Below the pieces are notes generated by a model. The model made no database searches. It was not told where the DNA came from and saw nothing but the letters and a program-made list of their open reading frames with translations. Source: Suillus spraguei (Eukaryota > Basidiomycota > Agaricomycetes > Boletales > Suillaceae). From it: a stretch of DNA of 64,000 nucleotides. This document shows, piece by piece, positions 45,710-58,724 of the stretch (within the stretch, counting starts at the first letter, position 1; each line of letters opens with the position of its first letter). The DNA is taken from positions 1-64,000 of the forward strand of contig JABCPU010000297.1 in assembly GCA_016800925.1 (NCBI GenBank), written 5' to 3'. The translations under genes were made by a program, and so were the position numbers.

Positions 45710-48250
45710 CATTACGTAATACGCATCAAGTTTCACTTGGATTTTAATATTTTTTCCTTTCCTCATGGACTGTGTCCTCACCAGCTATATATTCTTTTAA
45801 TATTTATGGGTTTACTGTAAGCACTCAGACTGACTGCTGCTTAGTACTGATATATCAGCAGGTAAACATTGGGATGTCGAAATATCTGGAAAGAGCTCAA
45901 CTCTTCACAGATTAGTCCTGTTGAGCGCTGAGTCCTGACAACATTTCGAACTGCTGAACGCAAATGATTCCTAGGTCCCATCTCACACAGCACGGAAACT
46001 GAGTGCTCCTGGTGGTCGAATTCTAAGTTCTCTGGTTTCAGTTTATAATAGGTTTCACTCTGAAACGTGGCAAATCTGGACCACTCTCGATCTCAGACTA
46101 CATGAGTATGATCTCCAGGTTGCGGTATAAGATTGAAATTAGATTAGGATGATAACTTAACCGCCACTTCATATCGTCGACCATAACATGTTGTAAGCAT
46201 TGTTCCAAATGAGTTAAATTAATACTAAAAATCAACACTATTTATTGGTACTACTACTACCGTACACCTGAAACTAACTGGCAACACTAGTACTGATTTT
46301 GAAGTTTGCAGTGCACTACATCGCAAAAGTCAATATCAGCAGGCAACCATCATTCCAGGCAACAGGGGCCATAAGAGGTGACTGCAGAATACTTGCGGAA
46401 TCTTCGGAATAGTTGATGCCACTTCACTATTTGAGTTTCGTCCCGCTGGTCTCGGTTCGACGCCATCGATTCGCTAGGCTTTACGGCGTCTTTATTCTAT
46501 GCGCCGAGGGCCACCACATAAGATGCTGCGTGCAGAGCCATTATCCCAACCGAGAAGTCTCTACAAGACCCGGACCTACGGCCTTTGGTGGGAAATCTGA
46601 AATAGTCAGTTGGATGATGATGATGGGTCCATGCCGCCATATCATGGCATATAATATCGCATGGTACAAATTTCCCACACATGAGTCTTCCTAATCTCAC
46701 CCGCGTAGTGTGCTAAAAGAATGTGTAACCTCATAATAGTACATCCCGACGAGGGATCACAGACTACCTAGGGCAGCGCAGACCAGATGAAGGCTGAGTT
46801 TACTGGCTGGGAGCCCCAGTAAGTGTCTTTCAGCAACCGTGTGGTGCATTCTTACTCTCATGAATCGAAATAGCATGCCTTCCACGTTGAACTGGAAATT
46901 AATAGACCACGATCCTCTTGAAACTTGTATACACAAGGGACGGGAAACGGTTTCTTTTGGGAGATTCTTATCACCCCATCCTCGTAAGTCTCATTATTCC
47001 CGTTTAATACTCATCCGACTAGGAAGCCATATCATACTCAAAGGTCTGCAGTAGCTGTGAGTGGTTTCTGTCAAAGTGTTCTTGCGACCATAAGCTACAA
47101 TTCATTTTTCAAGTCAAAGATATTACTGTTTCGGGCACCCCTTTTCTCTCTCCTTCTATTCTCGTCTGAATCAGCATATTTTATCTTTCCGACGGTCCGC
47201 AGCAGGAGATATGAGACCGGGAGATGCGTATCGCGATGGAAGACGTTTTACGCGTGGCATGCGGCACTTGACCTCGGTAAGTAACGCAAACAAGTGGACC
47301 GACAAGGAAGAGAATTCAATCCAATTTGGCTATTGCAATGTTGACGAAATGATGGCGAAACCATGAGCATGCTCTTAGCTTAGGGTCCTTGCGCCCTATT
47401 ATGATTCTACTGATTCTTTTCTTTCTTACTTGATAATTCTCAAGGTAGTGCGATTGTAAACCGTCCATTTCGGACGTTGATTTCAAGAACGGTTAGACAA
47501 GGCGTAACATGGATAAGTGCCGTGTAGAGGTAAGAGGTAAGAGATAAGGTTATTCAATTGTATTCTATACAGTCACATCAGACATATCGTAAGATCTAAT
47601 CAACCAAGACAAGGTAAGCCAAAGCTTAAAGGGGTGTGATGAAGCACCACAGTCACATCTCATAATGCACGATCCCATCCTAATGTAAGTGTGAGGTCAT
47701 CAAAATGTTGGAAATTCGTGGGTTAGTTACTCGTTCAGCCGGAACCAACTCACGTCAGAACGGGAGTACTCGGTGTCACCGAGCATCACCGGTGGGCTAC
47801 TAAGAGATTAGTGGAGCGATCGATTATCGATAGGATGGAGCACAAAATTATGCTATCTAGCGTCTGCTAGCTCATCGAAGCTGTTGGGATCAACAACACT
47901 GGAAGGGAAGATACATACATATATATAGAGTTTATTCGCATCGTGTTGAATATTGAACCTAGAATGTATTTCTTTGGAACGTTAGCTCGTTCTGATCCCG
48001 AGAGGAACTGGAACTGTAGTGCCTCGTGCAGCTCCGGTTGCCAATTATAGGTTAGAATTTCGCCTGATACAATGCAGGCTACACACCGATGTGATAGGTA
48101 AAAGTTACTGTCGGAATGTTAGCGAGAAGATCGGTATACCAGTAGTGGCTAGTTGACAGAGTTACTCGGTACTCTCTTTTCTGCTGCAATACAATAATAA
48201 TTACGAGGTCAAGATACGAATATGTCGGTCTGTGCATAGGCCTTCGTAGG
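45710..48250. other. Gene-poor stretch; nothing recognised
   Basis: About 2.5 kb of AT-rich DNA with short frames only. A 7-bp inverted repeat around CTCGGTGTCACCGAG (about 47770) and a short TA run near 47920 are the only structures noted. Probably intergenic or old repeat. Confidence 0.45.
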
Positions 48251-48251
48251 G

Positions 48252-50232
48252 TCAATGCCTGGCCTTTTTTGATTTTGCTCCACCCGTCGTACCCCCACTC
48301 ACAACACGTTTCTTGTCTTTAGATCCATTACTCCCCACGTCACTCAAGGCCGCATCCATGAGGCGCAGGGTTTCAAGTGCGCCTGCCAGAATCTGCTTCT
48401 CCCCGAGTCGCACTATGATAGCGTGTCTCTTGTTGAGCGTAAGCGATTCAGATGCAAGAAGCTTTGCATCAACCTAGAACGAGGAATAGCTTTCGTGTCA
48501 CCGATCCCCGAGTGGAATAATGATTAAATGAACATACTTCAAGATCCGGTGTTTCATAACTGGTCAAGCGCATTTCGAGTATTCTTCGCAATAACGGAGA
48601 GACTTGGAGATCGAACTTGGCTTTCGGAGGACGCCCTTTCTCTCGTGTCTTTTCCCATTCTTCCTGGCTGAGAAGTAGAAGTCTGATGAAAGATGTCAGC
48701 GCTGCAGGGAGAATTGGATCCGCGTCGATAATGAAAACACTGGATGGAGTGCATGAGCATAAAAAGAAAGCACAGCAACTGAAAGCCATACTCATCGCCT
48801 CCTTCGTCGAGCCACCAGTCGATCCGTTGTTGATATGTCTCGCTATTAGATATATCACCACAAACGGCATTGACAGCAAGGTCTGCTCGAATCTCCACGA
48901 CGTCTTGTGAATTTCCGAGCGCGCCCTTTAGATGAGGACAAGGCACAAGATCAACATGTCCATAGCGCCGGAGCAGGTCTGAGTTGGGCAGGTCGCCATA
49001 TGTATTGAACTTAAATGGGTGTGAACCGATATGATTTCTTAGTGCAGAGCAACTTACTATTTGTTCTCCAGCTTTGATGGGCTTTGTGGTGACCATGGAA
49101 AGATGATGCTTCTCGTAGAAAAGTTTAGCCTGTGAAGTGTTGCATGAATGTCATGCAGCCGGAAAGAAAGACTGAAGAGAAACTTCATATCCACATGACT
49201 TACATTGACAGAGTCATATCGAGCATTCAGAATATCAGCCATAGGTACCATTGCAATATCCGATGTATCCTCTGTTTCCTCATCATCACCATCTCCGTCG
49301 CTGCTTTCTTCGTCCACGACTTTACCGCCGTCTCCTAAATCGTCAACATCCATTGCACTCCCAATACTCGTGTTAGCCTTGGTGTCTTTGTTATCGTCTT
49401 CTTCTGGAACGTATTCGGCCTCTTGCTCAACTTCACCCTCCCACTTCTCTACATTGAAGCTTCGAGACAGAATTCGGCTGCCTGTAATATGGTACCGATG
49501 AAGCGTGTACCATGTATCGATTTGATCGGAGGAGAAGAGGTCCGGTCGAGTCTAATTCGCCCAATATTCGAGTCCGAGTAGGAAAAGTTTTTAAAAATAG
49601 GTCTACCTTGACCGCTGGAGCTAGCTTCTCGCGATAGTCGCGCTCAGCCTCATCCCGACCTATCTTGTCTAGATTTCACCACAGAGCCAAGTGCGTCAGA
49701 TTTTGCGACAAGAAGTATGAAAATTTTGATAACAGACCTACTACAGCTGTCCCTCGTAGTTCTTGTAGTTCTTCGTCACTCCAGAATATTGGGGTATCAA
49801 ATTGCGTTGGGAGTGACGCTGTATATTGAATTGAGAAAAAAACTAACAAGTGGTCGCTTGGAAAGACTCACCGAGATACGTAAACCACTTTCCTTTGTTT
49901 CCTTGAGCTTCCTCCCACATCATACAAAGAATCAGTCCGACCCAACCCTTATGCAATTTGTGCTTTCTCCATGCTTCCAAACCGAATGCAGCAGGGAGGG
50001 TCGAGGTCTGAGTTGAAAGTGTTAATGAACGAGGAAGCGTAAAAAGTGTATGGTTTTCCTGAAGGCCGACAGATGAGTAACCAATTTGGACAGAAATTTT
50101 TTGAAGGAGACAAACAGGTATATCCTGGAGTGCGATCGCACCACGTCCACTGCCAGGGAAATTGGTGATACCCATCATCGAAGTATCCAAGACTCCACCA
50201 TTGTGTTGAAACCAAGCGACGAAGTCATCCAT
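48252..50232 (-). CDS. RKM4: SET-domain protein lysine methyltransferase, SETD6/Rkm4 type
   Basis: Eight or so exons in one open frame. The start MDDFVAWFQHNGGVLDTSMM leads into GITNFPGSGRGAIALQDIP (SET N-flank) and HTLFTLPRSLTLSTQTS. Then come GWVGLILCMMWEEAQGNKGK (the helical insert), SLPTQFDTPIFWSDEELQEL and WYTLHRYHITGSRILSRSF. A long acidic Asp/Glu/Ser insert interrupts the SET domain. The catalytic half has MVPMADILNARYDSVNAKLF (the N-x-x-x-x-N SAM site) and FNTYGDLPNSDLLRRYGHVD, with the usual Tyr. The Rubisco-LSMT C-domain is helical (LPAALTSFIRLLLLSQEEW, then LLASESLTLNKRHAIIVRLG), ending with a basic tail (KKRVVSGG...KSKKARH). Rkm4 methylates ribosomal protein L42. Substrate here is inferred from family only. 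It is divergent from the CUE gene with about 196 bp between the ATGs. Confidence 0.88.
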
Positions 50233-50428
50233 GTTTCAAAAAGTTTTCAAGTGCCTATGATGGTGAGTTCGGCGGCGGTGGCGAATGACATATATACTTA
50301 CTATATTTGGACAGTTAAGCTATTAATATATTGTCAGTGACAGCGTATGACTGCGCCGTTCGACCTACTCCGCAAGACTCTCATCTATACAACCGACCTC
50401 AAGATTACATACAGACATTCTTCCAGCG

Positions 50429-52072
50429 ATGACACAAACAAATAAGGGCCAATTTGTTGATGGCCAGCCTCGAGGTGAGCAACTTTGGGTATATGTCTGC
50501 TATATCCAACTACTTAGACAACCTGATACGCCAGATATAGCAAACCCTGTTTCACCATCACAGCCTTCAGAATCAGAGGAATCGCATCAATTTCCTCCTT
50601 CACCACCAGGAATACACGATAGCCAACAATTTCATTCTCCTGTCCTTGCAGTAACTCCTTCGCCACCTCAATCACCAGAAGCTGGTAGAATGATTACTCT
50701 TTCGCCCCAACCTGCTGCCATTACTCAGGCTGAAGACGCACCGAGCCTCCCGCAGCGTCCTCTTGGTGTCGATGTTGATCCAAGCATCGCGAGCCTTCAC
50801 GCTATGTTCCCTGATTTTGACCACTCTCTACTGTGTGTGGACAGTGCCTTGACAAGTCAAACGTGCTAAATGACGTGCAGATCATCTGTACTTCAGAGTG
50901 TCAATGGTGACCAGGATTTGGCAATTGACACACTATTGGGGATGAGCGACCCCGATTACGTCGCTCAGCCGCTACCGCCGGCAGAGCAGCGTGAGCCTAC
51001 TCAGACTGACCTAGATGAGCAACTCGCTCGACGTCTCATGCTCGAGGAAGAGCAAGCTGCGCAGAATCAGTGGCGCCCTCCGCAGCAGAGACAAGTACCC
51101 CAATCTTATCAGTCGGCTACTCCACCGCAACGGGACACTATGGCAGAGTTCCAAGATGGTTTCAACAAGATAGCAGAGAGTACCTATTTCCATCCTTGTA
51201 TCGTAGGAAGTAACTAATTGCGGAAATTACTAGCCGGCAAGAAGACATTCTCTTCAATCGTTTCAAAAGTCAAAGCCAAGATACAGGAATACGATCAGGG
51301 CCAGGGAGCGTCCAGGTTCGTATCTCTTTACTTTCGTCACAGGAGGTTGTTTCATTTAAGCAATGCCATCAACTTGCATTGATATTTATTTCACTAATTT
51401 ATTCGCCTCCATTTACGCAAAATATCTAATGGATATTCGTTACAGACAGGATACACAGCCTACATGGGGTCAGTCATCTCAACCTTCGTGGGGAAGTGGA
51501 CAACCCACACAGCCCCAGTACCAGCAATCGTACTATGATCCCAATCCGCAACATCAGGAATCCTACTACGACACTAATCCGCCGGGCGACAGTGGAATTC
51601 GTGGAAGTGGGTGGCAATCTCCTCCCCGTCCTGGTGGCGGTAACTCAAATTCCGGGACGAACTCCATTCCTACTCTCGCCCCAAGTGCGACATACGTTCC
51701 TCCGAACGTCACTAAGCCTATAGTGAACTCTACATCCGTTGCAAGCAATAGCCCAACCTATGCAGGGTCATTGACGTACTCCCCGCCGACCACAGGCATG
51801 GGCACGCCTCCTCCGCCTGAGCTTGGCCGGCGGTCAGGTGACATCCCAAGGCCATCGTCAACGGGAGTTGGTACCCCGAGCGGAATAGACGCCAGTCAGT
51901 TTTCTTCTCTCCTGCTGCCTTGCGCCTCTAATTGCATTCCACCTTAGCTAAATTTGGACTTTTGCCCAAACGACCTGTATCACTCCTTCGAGAACAGGCC
52001 CCGCCTACACACGTAGACGATAGTGATGATGAATTGGAATACACGGAAAACCCTTTTGAGGAGAGGAGGTAA
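50429..52072 (+). CDS. CUE5: CUE-domain ubiquitin-binding protein, Cue5-like
   Basis: About six exons. After MTQTNKGQFVDGQPR comes a Pro/Ser-rich segment. The CUE domain follows: IASLHAMFPDFDHSLLQSVL and NGDQDLAIDTLLGMSDPDY, with the MFP and LL ubiquitin-contact motifs; an intron splits it after the LL. A charged helix (DLDEQLARRLMLEEEQAAQ) and a short basic-helix part (KKTFSSIVSKVKAKIQEYDQ) come next. A Gln/Tyr/Pro-rich tail (QYQQSYYDPNPQ) leads to the conserved end DDSDDELEYTENPFEERR. This matches fungal Cue5 and relatives, adaptors that link ubiquitinated aggregates to Atg8 in selective autophagy. I do not see an unambiguous Atg8-interacting motif, so the adaptor role is inferred from family. 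Confidence 0.87.
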
Positions 52073-52561
52073 TCAAGTGGCTATTATGGAGTAACAATCA
52101 GAATGCATTTGTGACTGACCGCACCATTATTCGTGGCGTGTATCGTACCAAGCAACAGTTGTAATGTTTCGCGCAAAGAAATATGTTTTATATAGTAATT
52201 GGTATAAGTTTCTTTGACTGTTGGTTCCGACTAGTTTGTCCGTGAACGGGATGGAATAAGTTGAAGTAATTACTATTAATGACGATCCGCGTTATGCAGA
52301 AAAATGACATCATGACTTAGGAGTATATCAAAATGGCTCGATACAAGACTGAAAAATTATGACTTCTCTATCCACTCCACTTTACATGCAACAATGGAGC
52401 AGGAGAGCCATAAGATGAGATCCAGAGGATAGGAGATGTGCACGAAATTCGTCATCTGTCTTCCTCAATGCCCACTCTATGAATTAAATGGACACGCCAC
52501 TCCATAGTAAGAACCGAGTCCACCATCCAGCCTGCTTTACGGTATCAGTGTGCAATGAAGT

Positions 52562-52740
52562 TTCAGTTGCCAATCAGTAGTGGCAGGAGTTGATGCAACG
52601 ATGATGGCGATGTGATCTCCGTTGCTTCGCTGGATTAGTGCGTAGGATACGTTCCAGTTGCCAGTGTAGTAGTGCCAGGTGGTTGCTGCGACGATAATCC
52701 TGATGTACTCTTCGTTGCTTCGTTAGATTGGTGCGTGGTA
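52562..52740. repeat. Imperfect tandem repeat pair, unit about 90 bp
   Basis: Two adjacent units each run from AGTTGCCA through a central GATGATGG/GACGATAAT part to TTGCTTCG-T-GATT-GTGCGT. They differ at roughly a quarter of positions. No coding potential is seen. Confidence 0.55.
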
Positions 52741-52791
52741 GAAGTATAGGGAGATAGAGAGTTTAAGGGTGTCGCACTTTCCTTCTAAGAT

Positions 52792-52925
52792 TTCCTCTGC
52801 GTAAAGATAAGACAACCAAAAGAAGCTATCAACGATGTTAGACTCTGCGTCACCTTGATATGCCCTCTCGCATGATAGTTTCTCTGCGTGAAAATGAGAC
52901 AGTGAAAAGAGCTTATCAAGGAGAA
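52792..52925. repeat. Second imperfect repeat pair
   Basis: A segment with CTCTGCGT-AA-AT-AGACA and A-AG-CTATCAA occurs at about 52797 and again about 87 bp later at about 52884. It adjoins the previous repeat pair. Confidence 0.45.
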
Positions 52926-54406
52926 AAAACGCACAGGCCGCATCGCCCGCATCGCACAAGCATCGAAACCACGAGGCATAGCAAAAGCCATCAAGGTCTA
53001 GATCAACGATAGGGTACGGTTGAAAAGTCGATATCTTTCAACACCTGGTTATAATACAGTAGACTTTTGTCGAGCGTTTGAAAATATGGTCATGTGAAGG
53101 GAACACGTATCGCGCACGGGAAAGCTGCGAAGGGGTTGTCCGATCGGAAATCGGAGGTCTCGCAAAGGGGTCGACGGTAACTGTTCTCCTCGCCACCTAC
53201 TAGTATTGACTCGAATAACATCCCAAGAGTCTTGCTTTGTGCAAGAGCACTTGGGTCACCGGGTGCGGCAATAAGTGAATTATGTTGCCATGGTTCTTGT
53301 GCTAATTTTTCACTTTTGTGAATAGTGCAACTTATGTGAATCTCACTGACGGCGTAGACCTCACTTCTTGTTCCTTTGCGAGATGCTGGAAGACCACCGT
53401 TTATCCTTATACAACTCAAATTGTCTACTTCATCTCTTGTCTCAGAGTTGAGCTGGCCTATTCACAGGCACTCTTCTACCCACTAACCATTCCGGTTCGG
53501 AAACCTTCTAAAGAAGGTGGCCCACTATTATGTTATTGAGCTTATCAAGACCGAGTCTGGGTCTGGGAAGAAGGTGCGTGAGTCTTAGAACTTCATAGGT
53601 ATCACGTTTTCTGATTCTCTTTCTTTGATTCAGATCCACAGGGCCCACATATGCTCCTGCTGCAAGGTTATCATGTACCTGGTCCAGAGAACTCGGGATA
53701 CAACCATCGACGTGGCTTTTTGCAGTGATACTATTCGACCGAATGACCCTCGCAAATGGTCCTGGTCCCTCACGTGCACGCATTTTGGCATCGCATGAGA
53801 CCAAAAATAGTCGACCCCTTCGCATGACGATGTTGCCAAACAGAATATCACAGTGACGGTGCCCAGGAAAGGAGATGATTTGCGAACCATCGGTAATGTT
53901 ACAGAAAAGGAAATCGTCGTCGTCGTCGTCGTCGAACTCGACACCTTTCACAGCTCGTCGAAGATCGTCTAAATCGCTTTATGGAATATACGTATTAGGT
54001 ATCTATTCATCACATGTCTTCTTGGTTGGCATTACATACAATGAAGCCTTCAAAGTCCTCCCGATTTGTGTCTTGAAGATCAGAATTTCTATGTAGAACT
54101 TCCAAACGTACTGCTTCGCAGCATTGCCTGTCACGTTCATTTATAATCCACCGTTCGTTTCCTCAGTTGGAACCTTTCCCTTCCAGTCCAAAATCCCAAG
54201 TCCAGCGTCTCATGGTTGCGGAGGTAAAATACCTGGGATAGTCACAACTGACTTCTCCTCAAATCATACAGTAAGCTCTCTATTCGCTTCATCCTCACAA
54301 ATACTTTCTCCTACCTACGACCAGATTCAACTCTGTCGTCCCCCAGGCCCCACGCCCAATTAAAGCGTCAAGTTTCACTAGACTCTCTCATTCCTCATCC
54401 CCTACT

Positions 54407-57400
54407 ATGGTCTCATCAAACGATGGGGCTTGCCTAGCTGTTCCTCCATCTCCCACATTATCAGCTCAGCCTTCTAGTCATTTCCGCACCTCATTGTCCT
54501 TGAGGGATAACAAACCAGATGAGCGCAGCGGTTATTCTTCCCTGCATTCACTCATCCCTTTGGTGAACAAACTCTCGATTCCTCAGCGAAAGCCTAGCAA
54601 CGCAACCTTTACAGGTTCATATGAAGGTCGCAGTAGCCTTGACGAAACGGAACCAGGCCACGGCAGTGGCGATTATAGCATGGTTCACCTTCATCCCGTT
54701 AGATCGGATCCTCCTGGCACGATGCATTCTCCCACCCACACCCTCGTCATAGACACCGCCTCCGTACTCTCCAGTTCTAAGTCCGCTAAATCCGATCTTT
54801 CCATCGAAAATCACGTCATAATAACTTCTTCACCCAATGCTAATGGTCATAAAAATTCTTTTGATGGCCACCATTCACTTCAAGCCAACGGTGATGTTCC
54901 AAAGACTGAACTTATCCAAGATGACTTGGTCAATCCCCGTCCATTTAAATTCAGACCCGTCGAGTTGGCTAGTCTTCTCGACTCAAAGAATCTCGATGCC
55001 CTCGAGGCGTTGGGGGGTATTGACGGCCTTCTTGACGGCCTAGGAACTGACCGTTCTCGGGGGTTAACAATAGTCACTCCAGATAACAGATCAGGTGCTG
55101 GAGTAGTCGCTTCTCAAAGGCATGTCCGGGAACCTTTGTCTGGCGTCCCCACACCACAAGGTCACGCTGAGGTCGAAGTTGCCGACGACCCTCATTCGGC
55201 GTCAATGGAAGATCGCAAACGCGTATTTGGAGACAATGTTCTTCCCCATCGAATCAGCAAAAGTCTACTTGCTCTCATGTGGCTTGCCTTGCAAGATAAA
55301 GTTCTTGTGCGTATCTACTAAATTTGTCTAACTCGAACCTCACTCTACTTGTATTTCCAAGATCTTGTTATCTATTGCAGCAATTGTTTCACTCGCACTT
55401 GGCTTGTTTCAAGATTTTGGTACACCTCAGCCTGCCGGCCAACCCCCAGTGGATTGGGTGGAAGGTGTTGCCATTATGATCGCGGTGCTTATCGTTGTAA
55501 GAAGCTACGCTTCCTTTTTCATTTAACGTTTAATATTCCATAGGTTGTCATTGGCTCGATAAATGATTGGCAAAAAGAGCGGCAATTCAAGGTCCTCAAC
55601 GAGAAAAAGGAAGAACGTAGGGTCAAAGTTATTCGCAATGGTATCGAACGTTTCATTGATATGAAAGTAAGTTTGTTCTCATTTAATTCGACGCAGTCTC
55701 ATCGTACTTTTCTGTGCACACAGGAAGTCGTAGTCGGCGATATAGCGCTATTAGAGCCTGGGGAAATTGTCCCCTGCGACGGCATCTTCTTAGCTGGGCA
55801 CAACGTCATGTGTGACGAATCAGCAGCAACTGGCGAATCGGATGCTATCAAAAAGGCGTCCTATACACATTGCCTGGCGCTGAAGGAAGCAGGTGGTGCC
55901 CTCAGAGGAGACCACATATCTACACACACAGACTGTTTTATCGTCAGCGGTAGCAAGGTTTTGGAAGGCGTTGGTAGCTACGTTGTCGTTGCAGTTGGCA
56001 CGAAGAGCTTCAACGGCAGGATCATGATGGGTACGTATATCTTTTTGCTCGCCGACATCCCAGTTAACCCCAACTCTATTAGCTCTCAGGATGGAGGCTG
56101 AGCACACCCCGCTTCAGTTGAAACTCAATTTTTTGGCTGAATTTATCGCGAAGCTTGGAAGCATTGCCGGCATCGTGATCTTCTTTGCTCTAATGATCAG
56201 ATTCATCGTGCAACTCGCTACAGGCTCGCCTGCTAGGTGACGAACCTCAGCTATGGCATCTGCATCTTTTCTAACTAGTATACTACAGGTCTGCCCACCA
56301 GAATGGCATGGCATTCGTTCGGATTCTTATCATCTCGATCACCTTGGTCGTAGTTGCTGTTCCAGAAGGTGAAGGCTCTATTTTTACGTCAAACATGCTG
56401 CATTTTAACAAGCATGTTTACAATTAGGACTTCCATTGGCTGTGACTCTTGCTTTAGCATTCGCTACCAAGAGGATGACAGCAGAAAACCTCCTGGTGCG
56501 CGTCTTGGGCTCCTGTGAGACGATGGGCAACTCCTCTGTCATCTGCACCGACAAGACCGGTACACTCACTTGTAACGTTATGTCCGTGGTCGCAGGCTCC
56601 ATTGGGATTCACGCTAAATTTGTGCGTAAACTCGAAGCCAACCAAGCGCGCACAAACGCAAATAGAAGCCCAAGCCCATACAGGAACTCTGGTTCGAAAA
56701 GCCCCCGTGATGATTTCACCATCGATCAATCAATGCTTAATACCGTTCTGAGCCCGTCCCTTCGTTCGCTGTTCAATGTGGCTATCGCTGTGAACTCTAC
56801 TGCGTTTGAGGATGTGGAGAAGGAGAGTGGGGAGCGCGTGTTCGTGGGAAATAAGACGGAGACAGCACTTCTGAACTTTGCCAAGGATCTTGGGTGGGCG
56901 GATTATAAGGAGACGAGAGACGCGGCGAGGGTTGTGCAGATGATTCCGTTTTCTAGCGAGCGCAAGGCTATGGGCGTGGTGGTCAAGACCGAGCATGGCT
57001 ATCGCTTCTATGTCAAGGGTGCAAGTGAGATCCTGACAAAGTTGTGCAGCAGCCATGTTATTGTAGACCAGCATTGGGGCTCTCCCTTTAATTCTGAGTC
57101 CGACGACGTCGAGGTGACAGAGATTGATGAATTCTCGGAAAAGAACATTTCTAGGACTATCATTTTCTACGCGAATCAGACTCTGCGGACTATAGCCCTG
57201 TGCTATAGGGACTTTTCGTGTTGGCCACCACCAGGAATGCAAGATATTGCAATTGACGATGTAGGTATATACTTTCAGTGATGCTTTGACATATTCATTG
57301 GGTTCTAGGTGCCATACGACGTCATTGCTCGAGACATGACATTGATCGGAATATTCGGGATCGAAGATCCGCTCAGGGATGGTGTACGAGAAGCAGTGGC

Positions 57401-58722
57401 TGATTGCCATAAAGCTGGCGTCACTGTGAAGATGTGTACAGGTGATAATGTTCTAACGGCGCGTTCGATTGCCACGCAGTGCGGTATATACACGGCTGGT
57501 GGTATTATCATGGAGGGACCCGTCTTTCGTCAGCTCGACGAATCCCAGATGCTCAAAATTCTTCCACGGCTGCAGGTCCTCGCTCGCTCGTTGCCTGAAG
57601 ACAAGAAGACCCTGGTGGAGAAGCTTCGCACACTCGGGGAGGTCGTCGCCGTCACTGGCGACGGCACGAATGACGGACCCGCTCTCAAGGCGGCGCACGT
57701 AGGGTTTGCCATGGGCATAGCAGGGGCAGAAGTAGCCAAAGAGGCGTCTGACATTATTCTGATGGATGACAATTTTTCTTCCATTGTCAAGGCGATCATG
57801 TGGGGTCGCTGCGTGAACGATGCAGTCCGGAAATTCCTACAGTTCCAGGTCTCCACCAACATTACTGCCGTGGTGATTACCTCTGTAACCGCCATCGCTT
57901 CTGGCTCTGAAATGTCGGCACTGTCGGCTGTTCAGCTGTTGTGGATCAATATCATTATGGACACATTCGCTGCACTTGCGCTCGCTACGGACCCTGCGTC
58001 GCCGGCGTTATTGGACCGGACGCCTGATAAGCAGACGGCATCGCTTTTCACTGTGGACATGTACAAGCAGATCATGTTGCAGTCCATCTACCAGATCATC
58101 ATCGTCCTGCTATTCCACTTCCTTGGCATCAAGATTCTGGGCCTTGCGGAGACGTCGGGGAATGACACTATTGTGCAGACGCTGGTCTTCAATGCGTTTG
58201 TTTTTGCTCAGATATTCAACTCGGTGAATTCGCGCAGATTGGATAAGAAGCTCAACATCTTTGAAGGCATGTCCAATAATTGGTACTTCATGGCTATCAC
58301 CCTCATCGGTAAGTTGAGTCATGTGATATCTGGACTACCCTCACGGCTGGTCTGCAGAGATCGTTGTGCAAGTGATCATCGTGTTCGTCGGCGGTACCGC
58401 ATTCCAGGTGACGCGTATTGGAGGTCGTGAATGGGGCATCTCACTCGCCCTTGGCTTTGTATCCATCCCCCTTGGTGCGCTGATCCGCCTGCTGCCCAAC
58501 AAGCCCTTTGAATACCTCTTCATCCGAATGCGTTTACTGCCTAAACCCCAAGGTGGTCTTCCCAAAGTTCGCTCCGACGTTGAATGGAACTCTGCGATTG
58601 AACTTGTGCGTGATAATCTCGGCACATTCCCTCACCTGCGGGGCAGGCGACTCGGGTCGGCTTCCCAGGAAAACCTTCTTTCTTTTTTGGCAGAAGTTGC
58701 TGGAACAAAAGAACTGATATGA
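54407..58722 (+). CDS. PMC1: P-type calcium ATPase, PMC1/PMCA type (P2B)
   Basis: A long first exon (54407-55306) gives about 300 cytosolic residues, Ser/Pro-rich, then RPFKFRPVELASLLDSKNLD, the usual N-terminal entry of fungal Pmc1. Transmembrane pair 1/2 follows (ILLSIAAIVSLALGLFQDFG; VEGVAIMIAVLIVVVIGS). Landmarks in order are DIALLEPGEIVPCDGIF, DESAATGES, PEGLPLAVTLALAFATKRM (TM4), VICTDKTGTLTCNVM (phosphorylated Asp), an N-domain with MIPFSSERKAMGVVVKTEHG and YVKGASEI, GDNVLTARSIATQCGI, VTGDGTNDGPALKAAHVGFA and SDIILMDDNFSSIVKAIMWG. The C-terminal membrane block has LLWINIIMDTFAALALATDP, VFAQIFNSVNSRRLD and IIVFVGGTAFQVTRIGG. It ends soon after TM10 without a calmodulin-binding tail, as in other fungal vacuolar Pmc1. 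It would pump Ca2+ into the vacuole. All exons join in frame. Confidence 0.95.
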
Positions 58723-58724
58723 GG

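Larger units (their letters stand above)
52075..54405. other. Intergenic with short tandem repeats; no gene supported
   Basis: About 2.3 kb before the calcium ATPase gene. Two imperfect repeat pairs occupy 52565-52925 (listed separately). A minus-strand frame at 53508-53951 and plus-strand pieces around 53635-53940 (WSWSLTCTHFGIA, then AKQNITVTVPRKGDDLRTI) are peptide-like but broken by stops; they may be a decayed gene. A GTC-triplet run lies at about 53909-53930. The last 150 bp are presumably the ATPase promoter. Confidence 0.45.

Noticed and set aside
53508..53951. Minus-strand frame starting MKGVEFDDDDDDD.
   Set aside because: The Asp run comes from a GTC-triplet repeat; the rest is not protein-like and no intron structure supports it.
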